Positions 24,273 to 33,005 are shown, counted from the stretch's first letter. The stretch is DNA of 64,000 nucleotides from Streptomyces nojiriensis (GCF_017639205.1 NZ_CP071139.1:1-64000), one strand, 5' to 3'. Numbers and translations: made by a program. Notes: generated from the sequence alone by a model not told the origin.

Positions 24273-24656
24273 CTAGAGCTGAGTACGGACGTCTGCCGGC
24301 AGCGCGGCGACCACGAGGGAGATGGCCTCCCTTGCGCCCGCGGCCTCCTGCAAACCGCCGTCGGACGTCCGCACCTCGTAGTGGTCGTTTCCCAGCGGCC
24401 GCACCAGCGGCAGGTCGAAGCAGATCGGCGGAGTGGCCCGACGACTGAAGCGGAGCCAATAGGCACTGGTCCCCGGGGACAGCACGCGCAGCCGGGGCTC
24501 GGCGAAGGCGGCTTCGACCAGTTCCCGAATGCCGGACAGGTCCTGGACACCGATCCGCTCGCGCAGCCGTTGCCACCGCGCCTCGACACTGTCGCCAAGA
24601 CCGTCGACCGGGTACCACAGGACGGGCCCGGGGGTGGGTGGGGTCTCCTCTGACAT
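24273..24656 (-). CDS. Hypothetical protein ending at an IS
   Basis: 127 residues from the ATG at 24656: MSEETPPTPGPVLWYPVDGL, then a helical stretch (ERIGVQDLSGIRELVEAAFA) and strands (FDLPLVRPLGNDHYEVRTSD). The stop TAG is made of the TA target duplication and the first IS base; before insertion the codon was also TAG, so the protein is unchanged. It starts 4 bp after the previous gene's stop, so the two are probably co-transcribed. Function unknown. Confidence 0.65.
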   Translation of the reverse strand: MSEETPPTPGPVLWYPVDGLGDSVEARWQRLRERIGVQDLSGIRELVEAAFAEPRLRVLSPGTSAYWLRFSRRATPPICFDLPLVRPLGNDHYEVRTSDGGLQEAAGAREAISLVVAALPADVRTQL

Positions 24657-24660
24657 GCGG

Positions 24661-25167
24661 TCAAGTCTGCCAGACGGCGCCGGCCCGCCAGCGGCTCCGC
24701 TCCAGCACACCGGCGGCGCGCGGCGCGGCCAGCGGCGCGTCCGCGGCCGTGACGTTCAGCCGCTCGGCGATCTCGAACAGGAGCGCGGTCAAGGGCTCGG
24801 GCAGCGGTACCGCCCTGTCGCGGACGACGGACAGGCGCGCGGTCCAGTCGGCGAGCGGTCCGGTGAGGTCGACGTCCGCTTCGTACAGGGGCCGGTCGCC
24901 GCCCGTCGCCCAGTCCAGCGGGTACTCGGCGGCGCCGCGCCATCCGCACGCACACACGGCCCTGAGGGCCTCGGCGCGCGGGCGGCGGGCCCGGCCGTCG
25001 TAGGCCGACCAGCGCCTGGTCGACGGCACGTCCGAGCCACTCCCGACATCGAAATACACCGGGCCGGGCTCGCTGCCGCCGACCAGTACACCCACCGCGC
25101 CGGCGTGTGCGTCCCCGAAATCCACCGTCCACCAGTCCCACTCCACCAGCACACCGCCCTCCCCCAC
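24661..25167 (-). CDS. WDWW-family protein, copy 1 (C-terminus replaced)
   Basis: 168 residues. MGEGGVLVEWDWWTVDFGD, then PGPVYFDVGSGSDVPST, a Cys-pair block AVCACGWRGAAEYPLDWA, and a helical end. The family occurs three times in this window; the other copies show a longer C-terminus (HVGREAAGVL..., SKALMLLLAAQD). Here the sequence leaves the family after AAGVLER and stops soon after, so this copy is truncated by about 40 residues. Function unknown; the fold could be a small beta domain plus helical tail. Confidence 0.6.
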   Translation of the reverse strand: MGEGGVLVEWDWWTVDFGDAHAGAVGVLVGGSEPGPVYFDVGSGSDVPSTRRWSAYDGRARRPRAEALRAVCACGWRGAAEYPLDWATGGDRPLYEADVDLTGPLADWTARLSVVRDRAVPLPEPLTALLFEIAERLNVTAADAPLAAPRAAGVLERSRWRAGAVWQT

Positions 25168-25324
25168 GCTCCCGCCGACAGACCGGCCGGATCACGCCTA
25201 CGGACCTGCCCAGCCCACGAACCCACCCACACCCCCACCGCCCCAACAACCGGTGCAGTTGGACCGAGTCGGCCGCGGACACGACGAACAGCGGCGAAAC
25301 GGCTTGTACGACGTCGGCCCGGTC

Positions 25325-25510
25325 GAACTCCGGATGCACGTCGCCCGCGCCGACCGAAAGGGCCGGTCGCCCTCACCCGGGTGACCGACCCCTTCGACGT
25401 GTCCCCCGCCGTACGCCTACCCACCGAGGGAGGGACGTCCTGGGGTGTGTGTCGTCACCGGGCGCGGAGCAGTCAGGGTGCTCCGAGGGGTTCGATGTGG
25501 AGCTCCCCGT
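25325..25510. repeat. Dispersed repeat, copy A (matches 54942-55112)
   Basis: CGAACTCCGGATGCACGTCG and following bases match 54942 onward with about 85-90% identity by eye over 170 bp, including a hairpin with GACCGACCCCTTCGACG. Copy A joins the upstream end of the WDWW copy 1 region to a VOC fragment. Confidence 0.75.
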
Positions 25511-25619
25511 CACCCGGTGCGGGTCCTGCCGAGGCACCGAGCAGTTCGGCGTAGAACTGCGCCAGCAGCTCGGGCTCGGCGCTGTCGAGGACGAGAACGG
25601 CTGTCTTGGGTACGGTCAT
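25473..25619 (-). pseudogene. Truncated VOC/glyoxalase-family protein
   Basis: 48 residues, MTVPKTAVLVLDSAEPELLA then QFYAELLGASAG, the first beta-alpha unit of a VOC-fold protein (normally about 115-130 residues). It then runs into the dispersed repeat and ends HIEPLGAP. The same ending occurs in the repeat copy at 55080, so the fusion lies at the repeat boundary. Confidence 0.65.
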
Positions 25620-25688
25620 ACACCCCGCGTGCCCGGTGTCGGCGCCCGTACACGGGGCGTGCGTGGCCGGACGGCCGCGCTCGATCCC

Positions 25689-26066
25689 TCAGGAGCGGAT
25701 GCGGAGTGCGACCTCTCGCTCCTGGTCGCCCGACACGGATCCCATGTCCTCGACCGTGAAGTTGCCGACGAGCGCGGCCTGTACCCGCTGCACCGCACGG
25801 GGGCCTCCCTGGAGGGTGACGCTGACCGCGCCCTTCACCCGTACGGGTGCCGCCTGGCGCTCGGCCGGTTCGGCCGGCTTCGCCGCGTCGAGGATCGCGC
25901 TCCACACGGTCGCAGCCCGGCCGCCTTGCGCCGCTCCGCCCGCCCCAGGCTCCGCGAAGAAGGAACGTTCGAGCAGGTCGAGGACGGCGCGCGCGTCCTC
26001 CTCGGAGCAATCGCCGACCGCCACGACCACTTCGGCCACCGGGATGTCCTTGTCGTGTCCGTCCAT
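25689..26066 (-). CDS. Hypothetical protein
   Basis: 125 residues from the ATG at 26066, after AGAGAGGTCC. MDGHDKDIPVAEVVVAVGDC, then EEDARAVLDLLERSFF, a linker, and strands (VRVKGAVSVTLQGG). It looks like a small alpha/beta cytosolic protein. Family not recognised. The terminator-like stem at 26187-26222 lies upstream, between it and the CsbD gene. Confidence 0.6.
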   Translation of the reverse strand: MDGHDKDIPVAEVVVAVGDCSEEDARAVLDLLERSFFAEPGAGGAAQGGRAATVWSAILDAAKPAEPAERQAAPVRVKGAVSVTLQGGPRAVQRVQAALVGNFTVEDMGSVSGDQEREVALRIRS

Positions 26067-26186
26067 CAGGGGGACCTCTCTCGTGCGTGCGGCATCGGTG
26101 CGGAGAACGAACCTCCCCGCTCCGAACGTGCCACAGGGGGTGGGGGCCCGCATCATTTGCCTCGGCCTATGGGAGGGGGGCGATGG

Positions 26187-26222
26187 CGCGGGGCCGCACC
26201 GGGAACACGACGCGGCCCCGCG
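26187..26222. terminator. GC-rich hairpin downstream of the CsbD gene
   Basis: CGCGGGGCCGC at about 26187 pairs with GCGGCCCCGCG ending near 26222; the loop is about 14 nt. It is placed to end the minus-strand CsbD transcript. Confidence 0.55.
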
Positions 26223-26286
26223 ACGCCGGAGCGCCGGGGGCCGCATCGTGGTCACCCGCGAGCCGCGAAGGACTCGGCGGGCGGCT

Positions 26287-26484
26287 TCAGGTCCTGTCGC
26301 GCTTGTCGCGCAGGGAGTCCTGGATGCCGCGGGCGCGCTCCTCGGTCTCGCTCAGGGCTTCCTTCGCCTTGCCCTTGGCCTGGTCCGTCTTGCCCTCAGC
26401 CTTCAGCCGGTCGCTGCCGGTGATCTTGCCTGCGGCTTCCTTGGCCTTGCCCTTGGCCTGGTCCATCTTTCCCTTGTCAGCCAT
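26287..26484 (-). CDS. CsbD-like stress protein
   Basis: 65 residues, MADKGKMDQAKGKAKEAAGK then DRLKAEGKTDQAKGKAKEAL. The Lys/Ala/Gly-rich amphipathic repeat is the CsbD signature (general-stress proteins, sigma-B type in Bacillus). It lies 101 bp after the small hydrophobic protein on the same strand, probably co-transcribed. A truncated CsbD start lies at 35397, beside a paralogous hydrophobic gene. Confidence 0.85.
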   Translation of the reverse strand: MADKGKMDQAKGKAKEAAGKITGSDRLKAEGKTDQAKGKAKEALSETEERARGIQDSLRDKRDRT

Positions 26485-26585
26485 GTGAACTCCTTGGTGG
26501 GATGCCTCAACTCGGCCCAAATTAGACGAAACCTGACTATTGCGCACGGCGGCGTCGCTGGTTGCCGCGACGTCGAGGACAGCGG

Positions 26586-26738
26586 CTACCAGCGTCCGCC
26601 GCCGCGCGCCGGGCGGGCCACGAAGCCGATGAGCCACAGCACCAGGACAGCGATCGCCACCCACCACAGAATCTTGAGCGCGAAACCCGCGCCGACGAGG
26701 ATCAGGACGAGCAGGAGAACGAGCAGCAAGGGGACCAT
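26586..26738 (-). CDS. Small hydrophobic membrane protein, copy 1
   Basis: 50 residues, too short for common gene finders. MVPLLLVLLLVLILVGAGFA and ILWWVAIAVLVLWLIGFVAR form two membrane helices, ending RPARGGGRW. GGAGGTG lies 8 nt before the start. Its paralogue at 35010-35171 is about 85% identical. Such proteins accompany CsbD genes in Streptomyces and are probably stress-induced. Confidence 0.8.
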   Translation of the reverse strand: MVPLLLVLLLVLILVGAGFALKILWWVAIAVLVLWLIGFVARPARGGGRW

Positions 26739-27028
26739 GTGTCTTCACCTCCGACAGGCCGCCTGCCCTGTCCCCTCCCTCACATGCACAAGGATTTCGC
26801 GTACGGCGCCAGACGCGTACGTACGTGGTGCGGGATGACCAGGCGCCGAGATCGCCGGTGTCGGCGCTGTACTGCTGCCAGGTCGTATCCCGCTCTTCCG
26901 GTGCGAGGTACAGAGACCCTGCCCTGGCGGCGCCGAGCCCTCAGCCGCGACGGCTCGTGCGAGGCTCCTGCGGGTCGATTCCGGTAACCGCCGAGGCGTC
27001 CCGCGTTCCGCTCGGGCGCCGCGAAGCA

Positions 27029-27197
27029 CCCACGACCCGAAGTGCTCGGGCAGGTCCATCCACGGTGTCCCAGTTCGGTACTTGAACGCGATCGCATCGA
27101 TGACCTTCCGGTGATCGCGCCACCGACCGCCCCGCTTCGGCGTCCGGTCCGGCAGCAACGGCTCGATCCGTGTCCACTGGGCATCAGTCAACGACAC
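27029..27197 (-). pseudogene. IS5-family transposase N-terminal remnant
   Basis: MSLTDAQWTRIEPLLPDRTP, RWRDHRKVIDAIAFKYRTGT, then WMDLPEHFGSW is the DUF4096 block of an IS5-type transposase. The sequence leaves the family at about 27030; no catalytic core remains. It is not one of the three complete elements. Confidence 0.75.
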
Positions 27198-27626
27198 ACA
27201 TCAACCAACGATCAGATGATCCGCAGGAAACGGCCAGACGCGTACCGGAAGCTGCCCGCCTGGGGGTGGGGTGCTTCCGGAACGGGCCCCGCCGAACGCC
27301 GCCCTTCTCCTGGCGTCATGCGGCAGGCGAGCCCGCACGACGGGCTGCCGCCCGGATCCGTACGGCACCCGGACACCCCACGGTCTCGGCCCCTCCCCGG
27401 CCGGGACGAGGTGTGCGGCGACCCCCCGGCATCGGCGCTCAGACAGCCGCCTTCGGGCAACGGACCCGACGGAAGCAGCCCGTCACATGATCGGCCCCCG
27501 CCACCGGGGTGCCACTTCGTCACCGGGCCGGCCGCACTACCCGCTCACCGCATCGTTCGCGCTGCCGACGCGATCCGTGCCCCTTCCCAAGATGGGGCGG
27601 CGGCCCTCGCCCGGCGAAGACGCCAA
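27198..27626. repeat. Gap carrying intergenic repeat copy B
   Basis: 27332-27374 repeats 10441-10483. No gene seen in the rest. The repeat begins with the small hairpin GCCCG CACGA CGGGC. Confidence 0.65.
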
Positions 27627-28004
27627 TCAGGAAGTGAGGCGCAGCGAGCGCAGTCGGTCGGCGACGTCGTAGATGTTCAGGCGAAGGGCGCGGATGTCGG
27701 TGATGAGGGCGTGCCACGGCTCGAACGCGTCGTCCACGGTCTTGCCAGAGGCACGGATGTAGGCGGCGGCGACGCCGTATCCGAAGTATTCGTTGCGGGC
27801 CGGCAGCGGGCGCAGAAGCACGATCTGTTCCAGGAGTGCTGCGGCCCGCCAGTACGCGTCGGGTTCGTCGCCGAGCATCAGGGTGTTCACGCGGTGGCGG
27901 GCCACCGCGGCGACCAGACCCGAGTAGTCCAGGATCCCTAGATCTTTGCCGAGGAGTTCCTCCTGCCGGTCCAGGAGCCACCGGATGTCGATGTGCAGTT
28001 CCAA
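27627..28004 (-). CDS. Doc/Fic-like toxin component
   Basis: 125 residues, MELHIDIRWLLDRQEELLGK, then YSGLVAAVARHRVNT and AAALLEQIVLLRPLPARNEY. This is the layout of Streptomyces proteins annotated as Doc/Fic-type toxins: a helical core with a conserved RNEYFGYG block. The canonical Fic HPFx(D/N)GN motif is not present, so any AMP- or phosphotransfer activity is doubtful. It starts 3 bp after the antitoxin gene. Confidence 0.65.
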   Translation of the reverse strand: MELHIDIRWLLDRQEELLGKDLGILDYSGLVAAVARHRVNTLMLGDEPDAYWRAAALLEQIVLLRPLPARNEYFGYGVAAAYIRASGKTVDDAFEPWHALITDIRALRLNIYDVADRLRSLRLTS

Positions 28005-28007
28005 GGG

Positions 28008-28253
28008 TCAGGCCGCCCGGCGCGTGCTCGCGGACGATGGGAGTCCGCCGAACGCGGCGTCGAAGGCTTCGGCGATGCCCGGCTTGCTCACGGCCTCCCG
28101 GAAGGCCGCGGTCGCCCTTCCGAGGGCGAGCTGGTTCTCTTCTTCGACGGCCAGCTCGGCCAGGTAGGCGCGCACGCTCTTGCCTTGGGCGGCGGCGACG
28201 GCGGCGAAGCGGTCCCGGGTCTCGGAGTCGACCTTCATGGTGGTGTCTGCCAT
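28008..28253 (-). CDS. Antitoxin partner of the Doc/Fic-like protein
   Basis: 81 residues, MADTTMKVDSETRDRFAAVA, then AQGKSVRAYLAELAVEEENQ. The N-terminal strand-helix-helix pattern is that of a ribbon-helix-helix DNA-binding antitoxin, followed by a helical toxin-binding tail. A start 24 nt upstream is possible. Position and size define the pair. Confidence 0.7.
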   Translation of the reverse strand: MADTTMKVDSETRDRFAAVAAAQGKSVRAYLAELAVEEENQLALGRATAAFREAVSKPGIAEAFDAAFGGLPSSASTRRAA

Positions 28254-28604
28254 GCCTTCGAGTATGCGCCTCTGCATACCTTCACGAATACCCCTTCCGG
28301 GGTACCGGAGCCGGCGCGGTACAACCCGGCCAGAATTCGGCGCCGACCATTCGCGCCACTTCGGCCGGCCCGGACACCGACCCCGTGGACGTTGGCCGCC
28401 GAGCATCCTGGGCACCCACCCTGCGAGGGCACCCCGGATGTGCTCGCACAGCCCTCGGGAGTCACCGGCCGTCGCGGCCGTAGCTGCCACTGCCCGCCAG
28501 ATTGAAGGCGCGCATGAGGTGCTTGGTCAGCCGGGGCAGATCAACCATGTCGTGGATGTCATCGAACCGGTCCCGCTGAGGCAGCAGGTTCTGCTCGCGG
28601 GACG
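28254..28604. other. Gap with one short coding-like tail
   Basis: The minus frame ending at 28462 reads QRDRFDDIHDMVDLPRLTKH, which looks protein-like but has no clear start. It is probably a gene end left by rearrangement. Nothing else seen. Confidence 0.3.
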
Positions 28605-28931
28605 TTACCCGCCAGGAGCCCGGTACTGGATTTGCTGGGTCCTGCGCAGGGCATCCAGCGTTTCGTCGACGCTCAGGAGAACGGTCGTCTCGAACGAGCT
28701 GAGCGCGCCACCTCCGCTGATCGCCAGAGCAACCGCGGCCATGGACACGTTGTCCGGAGCTTCCCAGAGGTTGTAGCCGTCGTGCGTGCCGAAGGCGTAC
28801 CAGAAGCCGTGGAGCTTTCCACCGACGGATTCGATGTACGCCTGAGCGGCCTTCGCGCGGTCTTCGGGGTGGACGGTCAGCCTCGCCCAAGTCTCCGGTG
28901 TGTAACTGAACCTCGATAGATAGAGCGGCAT
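28605..28931 (-). CDS. GYD-domain protein
   Basis: 108 residues from the ATG at 28931, after AGGGAGAC. MPLYLSRFSYTPETWARLTV, then GKLHGFWYAFGTHDGYNLWE (the GYD motif) and SMAAVALAISGGGALSSFET. GYD proteins are small dimeric alpha/beta barrel-type proteins of unknown role. The frame is complete. Confidence 0.85.
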   Translation of the reverse strand: MPLYLSRFSYTPETWARLTVHPEDRAKAAQAYIESVGGKLHGFWYAFGTHDGYNLWEAPDNVSMAAVALAISGGGALSSFETTVLLSVDETLDALRRTQQIQYRAPGG

Positions 28932-29029
28932 CGTGTGTCTCCCTTTCGTCCTGCCCATGGATGCCCGCGCCGGGTGGAAGAAGGGACGGGTTGGAACGCG
29001 GTTCGCCCGAACAGTCGGGGACGATGACC

Positions 29030-29450
29030 GTCAAGGCCCAGGGCGAATGGGTGAGCAGGCCGCCTGCCCAACCGCTACGAGGGCTGCAAGCACTGGCACC
29101 TGTCGTACTGCGCCGGGGCGCGGGGCAGCGCCGTAACGCCTCGGACGGCAGTCGGCCCGCATGCGGATCCCACACGACGAGCCGTCGAGGACCAGGTCGC
29201 CATGCAGTCGCGGCGCCACCAGGAGCCCTCCAGCCGGGGCGAACCGGCACGCGCGGCTTGCCCACCGGGGTCCGTGACCGGTCGGCGGGCCAAGCGTGAC
29301 CGATGCGTCTCCTGGATCGGTCCAACAGCCCTGTGTCCTTCCGAGGTCGGAACCACGGTGGCCCGTCCTCGGCGAACGCGGTGACCGTCCCCTCGGCCGG
29401 GACGGCCAGGATGGGCGACCGTGCGTTCCGTCGAGCCATCCCCATCCGTA
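29030..29450 (-). pseudogene. Second ATP-dependent DNA ligase remnant
   Basis: Ligase-like stretches occur in different minus frames: HGDLVLDG in one, LVVWDPHAGRLPSEALRR in another, and LLTHSPWALT near 29050. They correspond in order to the DGELVVWD and PWTLCPMT regions of the ligase at 15003-15930. The gene is heavily decayed and lacks KxDG and the C-terminus. Confidence 0.45.
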
Positions 29451-29521
29451 CACGGGCCGTCGGCGCATCAGGGAAGCTCGTCCTTCGTCATCCGCTGGCC
29501 GACGGCCGCGAAGGGGGACGC

Positions 29522-29884
29522 TCACAGCGGGGAGGTGCATGTTGTGACGTCTTCTGAACCGGATTGGCGGCGGCGCCATGCCATCGTCCTGCACTTCGAC
29601 GAGCAGTACCGGCTGCCCGACCGCTTCCGCAGGCCGAATGGCGCACCGCTGGAGTACCAGGCCGAGGTGCACTCGGCGCACTTGAACCGCGGCCAAGGGC
29701 AGGAATCACCTGCGAGCGGGGCCCCTATCGCCTCGCCGCCGGCGTCGAGGGCGGCCCGACGGGCGGACAACTGCCGCCAAGCCCTCGTGCGGCAGGTCGC
29801 TGTGCAGTACCGACGCGACCTCCTCGATTCCCGAGGGAGCGCGCTGCCGCACTGAGAGCACCGCCGAACGATCTTCCTGGTCAC
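29522..29884 (-). CDS. Double zinc-finger (treble-clef-like) small protein
   Basis: About 120 residues from a GTG at 29884. There are two Cys4 units: [11 protein letters not shown] with [11 protein letters not shown], and [10 protein letters not shown] with [14 protein letters not shown]. Each ends in a basic helix, suggesting nucleic-acid binding. Such double-finger proteins are common orphans in Streptomyces. An alternative start lies 69 nt upstream. Target unknown. Confidence 0.7.
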   Translation of the reverse strand: MTRKIVRRCSQCGSALPRESRRSRRYCTATCRTRAWRQLSARRAALDAGGEAIGAPLAGDSCPWPRFKCAECTSAWYSSGAPFGLRKRSGSRYCSSKCRTMAWRRRQSGSEDVTTCTSPL

Positions 29885-30140
29885 GCCACCAGCGTCCTCC
29901 CGGTCGCGCCGGTCACCAAGGAACCCCGCCGGGTGCGTGCTGTCGCCGTACACGTGAACGTCCCCAGCCGGCCGCGGACAGCGGGAGCCGCCCGGCCGGT
30001 GCCTGGTCAGCCTTCGAGCGGTCCGAACGAACCGGGACAGCCACCAGGGAGGAGGACTGGCGCCTCACCGCCGTCACCGCCTTCGGTCATGACGACACCG
30101 CGGGTGGCCCCCTTCGGACCGCCTGTCGAACGCAGCAGTG

Positions 30141-30171
30141 CGGGCCGTCGCCCGGTAGGGGCGACGGCCCG
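30141..30171. terminator. 13-bp hairpin terminator
   Basis: CGGGCCGTCGCCC at 30141-30153 pairs perfectly with 30159-30171 across a 5-nt loop. It is downstream of the LTD-protein gene on the minus strand. Confidence 0.75.
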
Positions 30172-30273
30172 TGCTCGCGTGCCGGTCAGCGGCTGGCTGC
30201 CGCGTGGTCCGGCTGCGAGTGGGTCACCTGACGCAGGTTCGCGGCATGGCGCGCGTCCTACGCGTGGTGGGTG

Positions 30274-30744
30274 TTAGCGGCGGCGGCCCCAGGACTCGGT
30301 GTCGACGGTGCGGCCGCGGCCGTCGCGCAGGGTGGCGGTGTCGGAATGGTTGTCCCAGACGTAGTCGCGGCGGTCCTGGAAGAGGTCGGTGCGGGTGTCG
30401 CGGCCGTTGCCGGTGTGGATCCGGATCGTGGCGCGGCCTGCGAGGCGGACGCTGTCGAAGCGGTAGCGGTTGCCGTCGCTGTCACGCAGCGTCCAGCCCC
30501 GGAGGTTGATCGCGTCGCGGGTGGTGTTGGTGATCTCCACCCACTCCGCGTTCAGGGAGCGGTTCGAGCGGTCGTCACGCCCGGGGCTGTCGGCCTGGAC
30601 CCGGCTGATCTCCACCCGCGGACGCTGCTGGTGGTGACGGTCACCGTCCGCGGCGGACGCCGGCAACGCGGCAGCGGAGACGATCGCGCCGGCCGCCAGG
30701 ACGGTGGCGGCGATACGGCGTACGGAGGAAGAAGCAGAAGACAT
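30274..30744 (-). CDS. Secreted lamin-tail-domain protein
   Basis: 156 residues from the ATG at 30744. A signal peptide (VLAAGAIVSAAALPASAA) precedes a lamin-tail domain: VEISRVQADSPG, then LNAEWVEITNTTRDAINLRG and WTLRDSDGNRYRF, ending DTESWGRRR. LTD domains are Ig-like folds found in extracellular nucleases and surface proteins; here the domain stands alone. Exported to the medium or wall. Confidence 0.85.
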   Translation of the reverse strand: MSSASSSVRRIAATVLAAGAIVSAAALPASAADGDRHHQQRPRVEISRVQADSPGRDDRSNRSLNAEWVEITNTTRDAINLRGWTLRDSDGNRYRFDSVRLAGRATIRIHTGNGRDTRTDLFQDRRDYVWDNHSDTATLRDGRGRTVDTESWGRRR

Positions 30745-31188
30745 GGGTGACGCTCCCTCAAGAACAGCGCCCCACCAGCCGAAACAGGGTGGTGAAGGCA
30801 CTTGTCGAGATCGGCCCGGTTGAGCCGAGGGCCACACTCTCGACCCGACACGGACCCCGCCGCAGCCCCCGCCGACGCCGGTTACCGGACACGAACATAT
30901 CCGTCACACTCGCCTGCCGGATGCACGCATTCCGCCCGAACGTGCCCCTGACATTCACTGACCGCTACACCCACCCGCCACACAAACCGGACACCAGGGC
31001 CGACACGCTCCGGCGCACCACCGGGCGCACTCTTGCGCCGCCTCACCCGACCGGACCAGTGGATCAAGTAACAGCCGTTCTGCGGAGTTCTTCGTACGCG
31101 AGTCCGTTGGTCGCACATGAATCCCGTCCCGTGGCGGGCCTCGCACCCCTCGCTCGGAGCCACGTACGCCGATGCCGACCGGGTGCTG
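30745..31188. other. Gap upstream of the lamin-tail gene
   Basis: Probably holds the promoter of the gene at 30744. The stretch 30880-31100 is lower in GC. No gene or hairpin of note. Confidence 0.3.
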
Positions 31189-31795
31189 TCATCCGTCCTG
31201 CGCGGCCAGAAGGAGCATCAGGGCCTTGGAGCGGGTAGTCCCGAGCCTGGTGGCCACCGCTTCGGCGGACACGCCGTCCTCCGCCAGCACGCCGGCCGCC
31301 TCCCGCCCGACATGCGCGGCGATCCGCTCTAACACCCCGATCGCGCGCAGCGCGGCCAGAGGCGCGCCCTCGGTCGTGGCGGTCAGCCGCTCGGCGACCT
31401 CGACCAGGAGCGCGGCCAGCGGCTCGGGGAGCGCTGCCGCCTTGTCACGGACGAGGGACAGGTGAGCGTTCCAGTCCGCGAGCGGCCCGGTCAAATCGAC
31501 GTCCACCTCGTTACAACGGCCGGTCGCCGATCGCATCCCAGTCCAGCGGGTACTCGGCGGCACCGCGCCATCCGCACGCACACACCGCCCGGAGCGCCTC
31601 GGCGCGTGGCCGGCGGTGCCGGCCGTCGTAGGCCGACCAGTGCATCGTGGAAGGCACGTTCGGGCCGCTCCCGACGTCGAAGTACACCGGCCCCGGCTCA
31701 CCACCACTGGTCAGGGCACCCGCCGCGCCCGCGTGCGTGTCCCCGAACTCCACCGTCCACCAGTCCCACTCCACCAACACACCACCCTCCGACAC
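31189..31795 (-). pseudogene. WDWW-family protein, copy 2 (one frameshift)
   Basis: Starts at GTG 31795 with VSEGGVLVEWDWWTVEFGDT and runs through CACGWRGAAEYPLDW to GDRPL, where an extra A near 31514 creates a stop. Removing it gives GDRPLYEVDVDLTGPLADW, which continues in frame to HVGREAAGVLAEDGVSAEAV and SKALMLLLAAQDG at 31189. This copy shows the full-length family (about 200 residues). A single-base error or a recent mutation. Confidence 0.75.
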
Positions 31796-31831
31796 GTTCC
31801 CGCCCGCCACCCTGCCCCGCCCGCGCCGCCG

Positions 31832-31922
31832 CCCACACCCCCGCCGACCCAACAACGCACGTCGTTGGACCGCCCGGCTACGCCGCGATCACGAGCAGCC
31901 CAGGAGCACGGCAAAGGGCCGC
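31832..31922. repeat. 91-bp repeat, copy A
   Basis: Matches 35703-35793 with one difference in 91 bases. It contains CCAACAACG CAC GTCGTTGG, a near-perfect hairpin. It sits just upstream of WDWW copy 2. Confidence 0.9.
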
Positions 31923-32076
31923 GAGTGAAAGGGGCCGAATGTGGGCCCGGCCGCCGGCTGTGGCCGACCCCCGCCGGTGAAGCGACTTCAGCGCGATGAG
32001 CTGTGGGCGCGCAACATCGACGGGCCCGGGACCGCCGGAGCCGTCCCGGCCCTGCTCGTGCACGCTGCTGCCGGGG

Positions 32077-32520
32077 TCAGGCAGCGGGCTCGGGCCGGCG
32101 TAGTTCTGCCTGGCCGAAGAGGAGGGCGTAGCCGTCGGGGAGCTGGCGCAGGATCCGGGCGAGGAGGTCGGGTCCTGCGAGGCGGGCGACGACGGCGAGT
32201 ACGGCGCCGGTGTCCCAGCGGGCGACGGCCGGGGTGGCGCCGGTGCGTTCGGCGAGGTCTTTGACGAAGCCCCAGCCGGTGAGGTGTTCGGTGTCGGGGA
32301 TCTGGGCGGTCAGGGTGAGGGCGGCCTCGACGGGCAGGCACTGGGCGAGGTCGACGCGTTCGTCGCCGGTGAGCTGCCGGCCGAGGGCGGCCAGGACGGT
32401 GCGGACGGCTTTCTCGGCGCGTTCGCGGGTGGGGTAGGCGCCTTCGTAGCGCACGCGTTCCAGCATCTGGTCGAACGTCATGGCGGGGGTGGCCCGGTTC
32501 GGTCGAGGCTGGTCGTACAT
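32077..32520 (-). CDS. DUF2267 protein
   Basis: 147 residues, MTFDQMLERVRYEGAYPTRE, AEKAVRTVLAALGRQLTGDE and AVARWDTGAVLAVVARLAGP, ending LPDGYALLFGQAEL. DUF2267 proteins are helical and usually come in stress clusters. It is third in the Hsp20 cluster, 50 bp after the next DUF2267 gene, on the same strand. Confidence 0.85.
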   Translation of the reverse strand: MYDQPRPNRATPAMTFDQMLERVRYEGAYPTRERAEKAVRTVLAALGRQLTGDERVDLAQCLPVEAALTLTAQIPDTEHLTGWGFVKDLAERTGATPAVARWDTGAVLAVVARLAGPDLLARILRQLPDGYALLFGQAELRRPEPAA

Positions 32521-32570
32521 GGCTGCGGTTGCCTTTCTCTGCGAAGGATCCGGCCTTCGGCCGGTGGTGT

Positions 32571-32966
32571 TCAGGTGGGCTGGGGGTGGCCGAAGAGGAG
32601 GTCGTAGCCGTGCGGGAGCTGCAGGAGGACCTCGCGGGTGAGAACATCACCCGCGGCGGCGGCCGCGGTGGACAGGACGGCGCCGATGTCCCACAGGGCC
32701 GTCGTCTCGGTGGCTCCCTCGATCCAGGCCGCAGTCGCGCGGACGAACCGCTCCGGCGAGAGCGGCTCCGCGGCCTGGAGCGGATTGAGGAGGATCAGGG
32801 CGTACGTCTCGGGGAGCCGGGCGGCGAGCTCGGCCCGCACACTGCCCACCAGGTGCGCGCCCAGCAGCGCCAGTACGACGCGGGCCACACGGTCGGCGTC
32901 CTGCAAAGTCTCGTACTCGCCTCGTTCCTGGACGTGGGCCAGGAACGCCTCCCTGCGCATCGACAT
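32571..32966 (-). CDS. DUF2267 protein
   Basis: 131 residues from the ATG at 32966: MSMRREAFLAHVQERGEYET, ADRVARVVLALLGAHLVGSV, then TALWDIGAVLSTAAAAAGDV and LPHGYDLLFGHPQPT. Paralogue of the gene at 32077-32520. It follows the Hsp20 gene across a hairpin at 33006-33054, which may lower its expression relative to Hsp20. Confidence 0.85.
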   Translation of the reverse strand: MSMRREAFLAHVQERGEYETLQDADRVARVVLALLGAHLVGSVRAELAARLPETYALILLNPLQAAEPLSPERFVRATAAWIEGATETTALWDIGAVLSTAAAAAGDVLTREVLLQLPHGYDLLFGHPQPT

Positions 32967-33005
32967 CACATCACCTCCGGAAAGGGGTGAGGGGGCCAAG
33001 GGGGT

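Larger units (their letters stand above)
23384..24273 (-). mobile_element. IS5-family insertion sequence (two-frame type), 890 bp
   Basis: Left end GGGCGTGTCCGCAATGTC and right end match inversely at all but one position. TA flanks both sides, with pre-insertion site CCTAGAG. Two overlapping minus-strand frames encode the transposase. The right end supplies the final base of the stop codon of the gene at 24273-24656. Confidence 0.85.
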
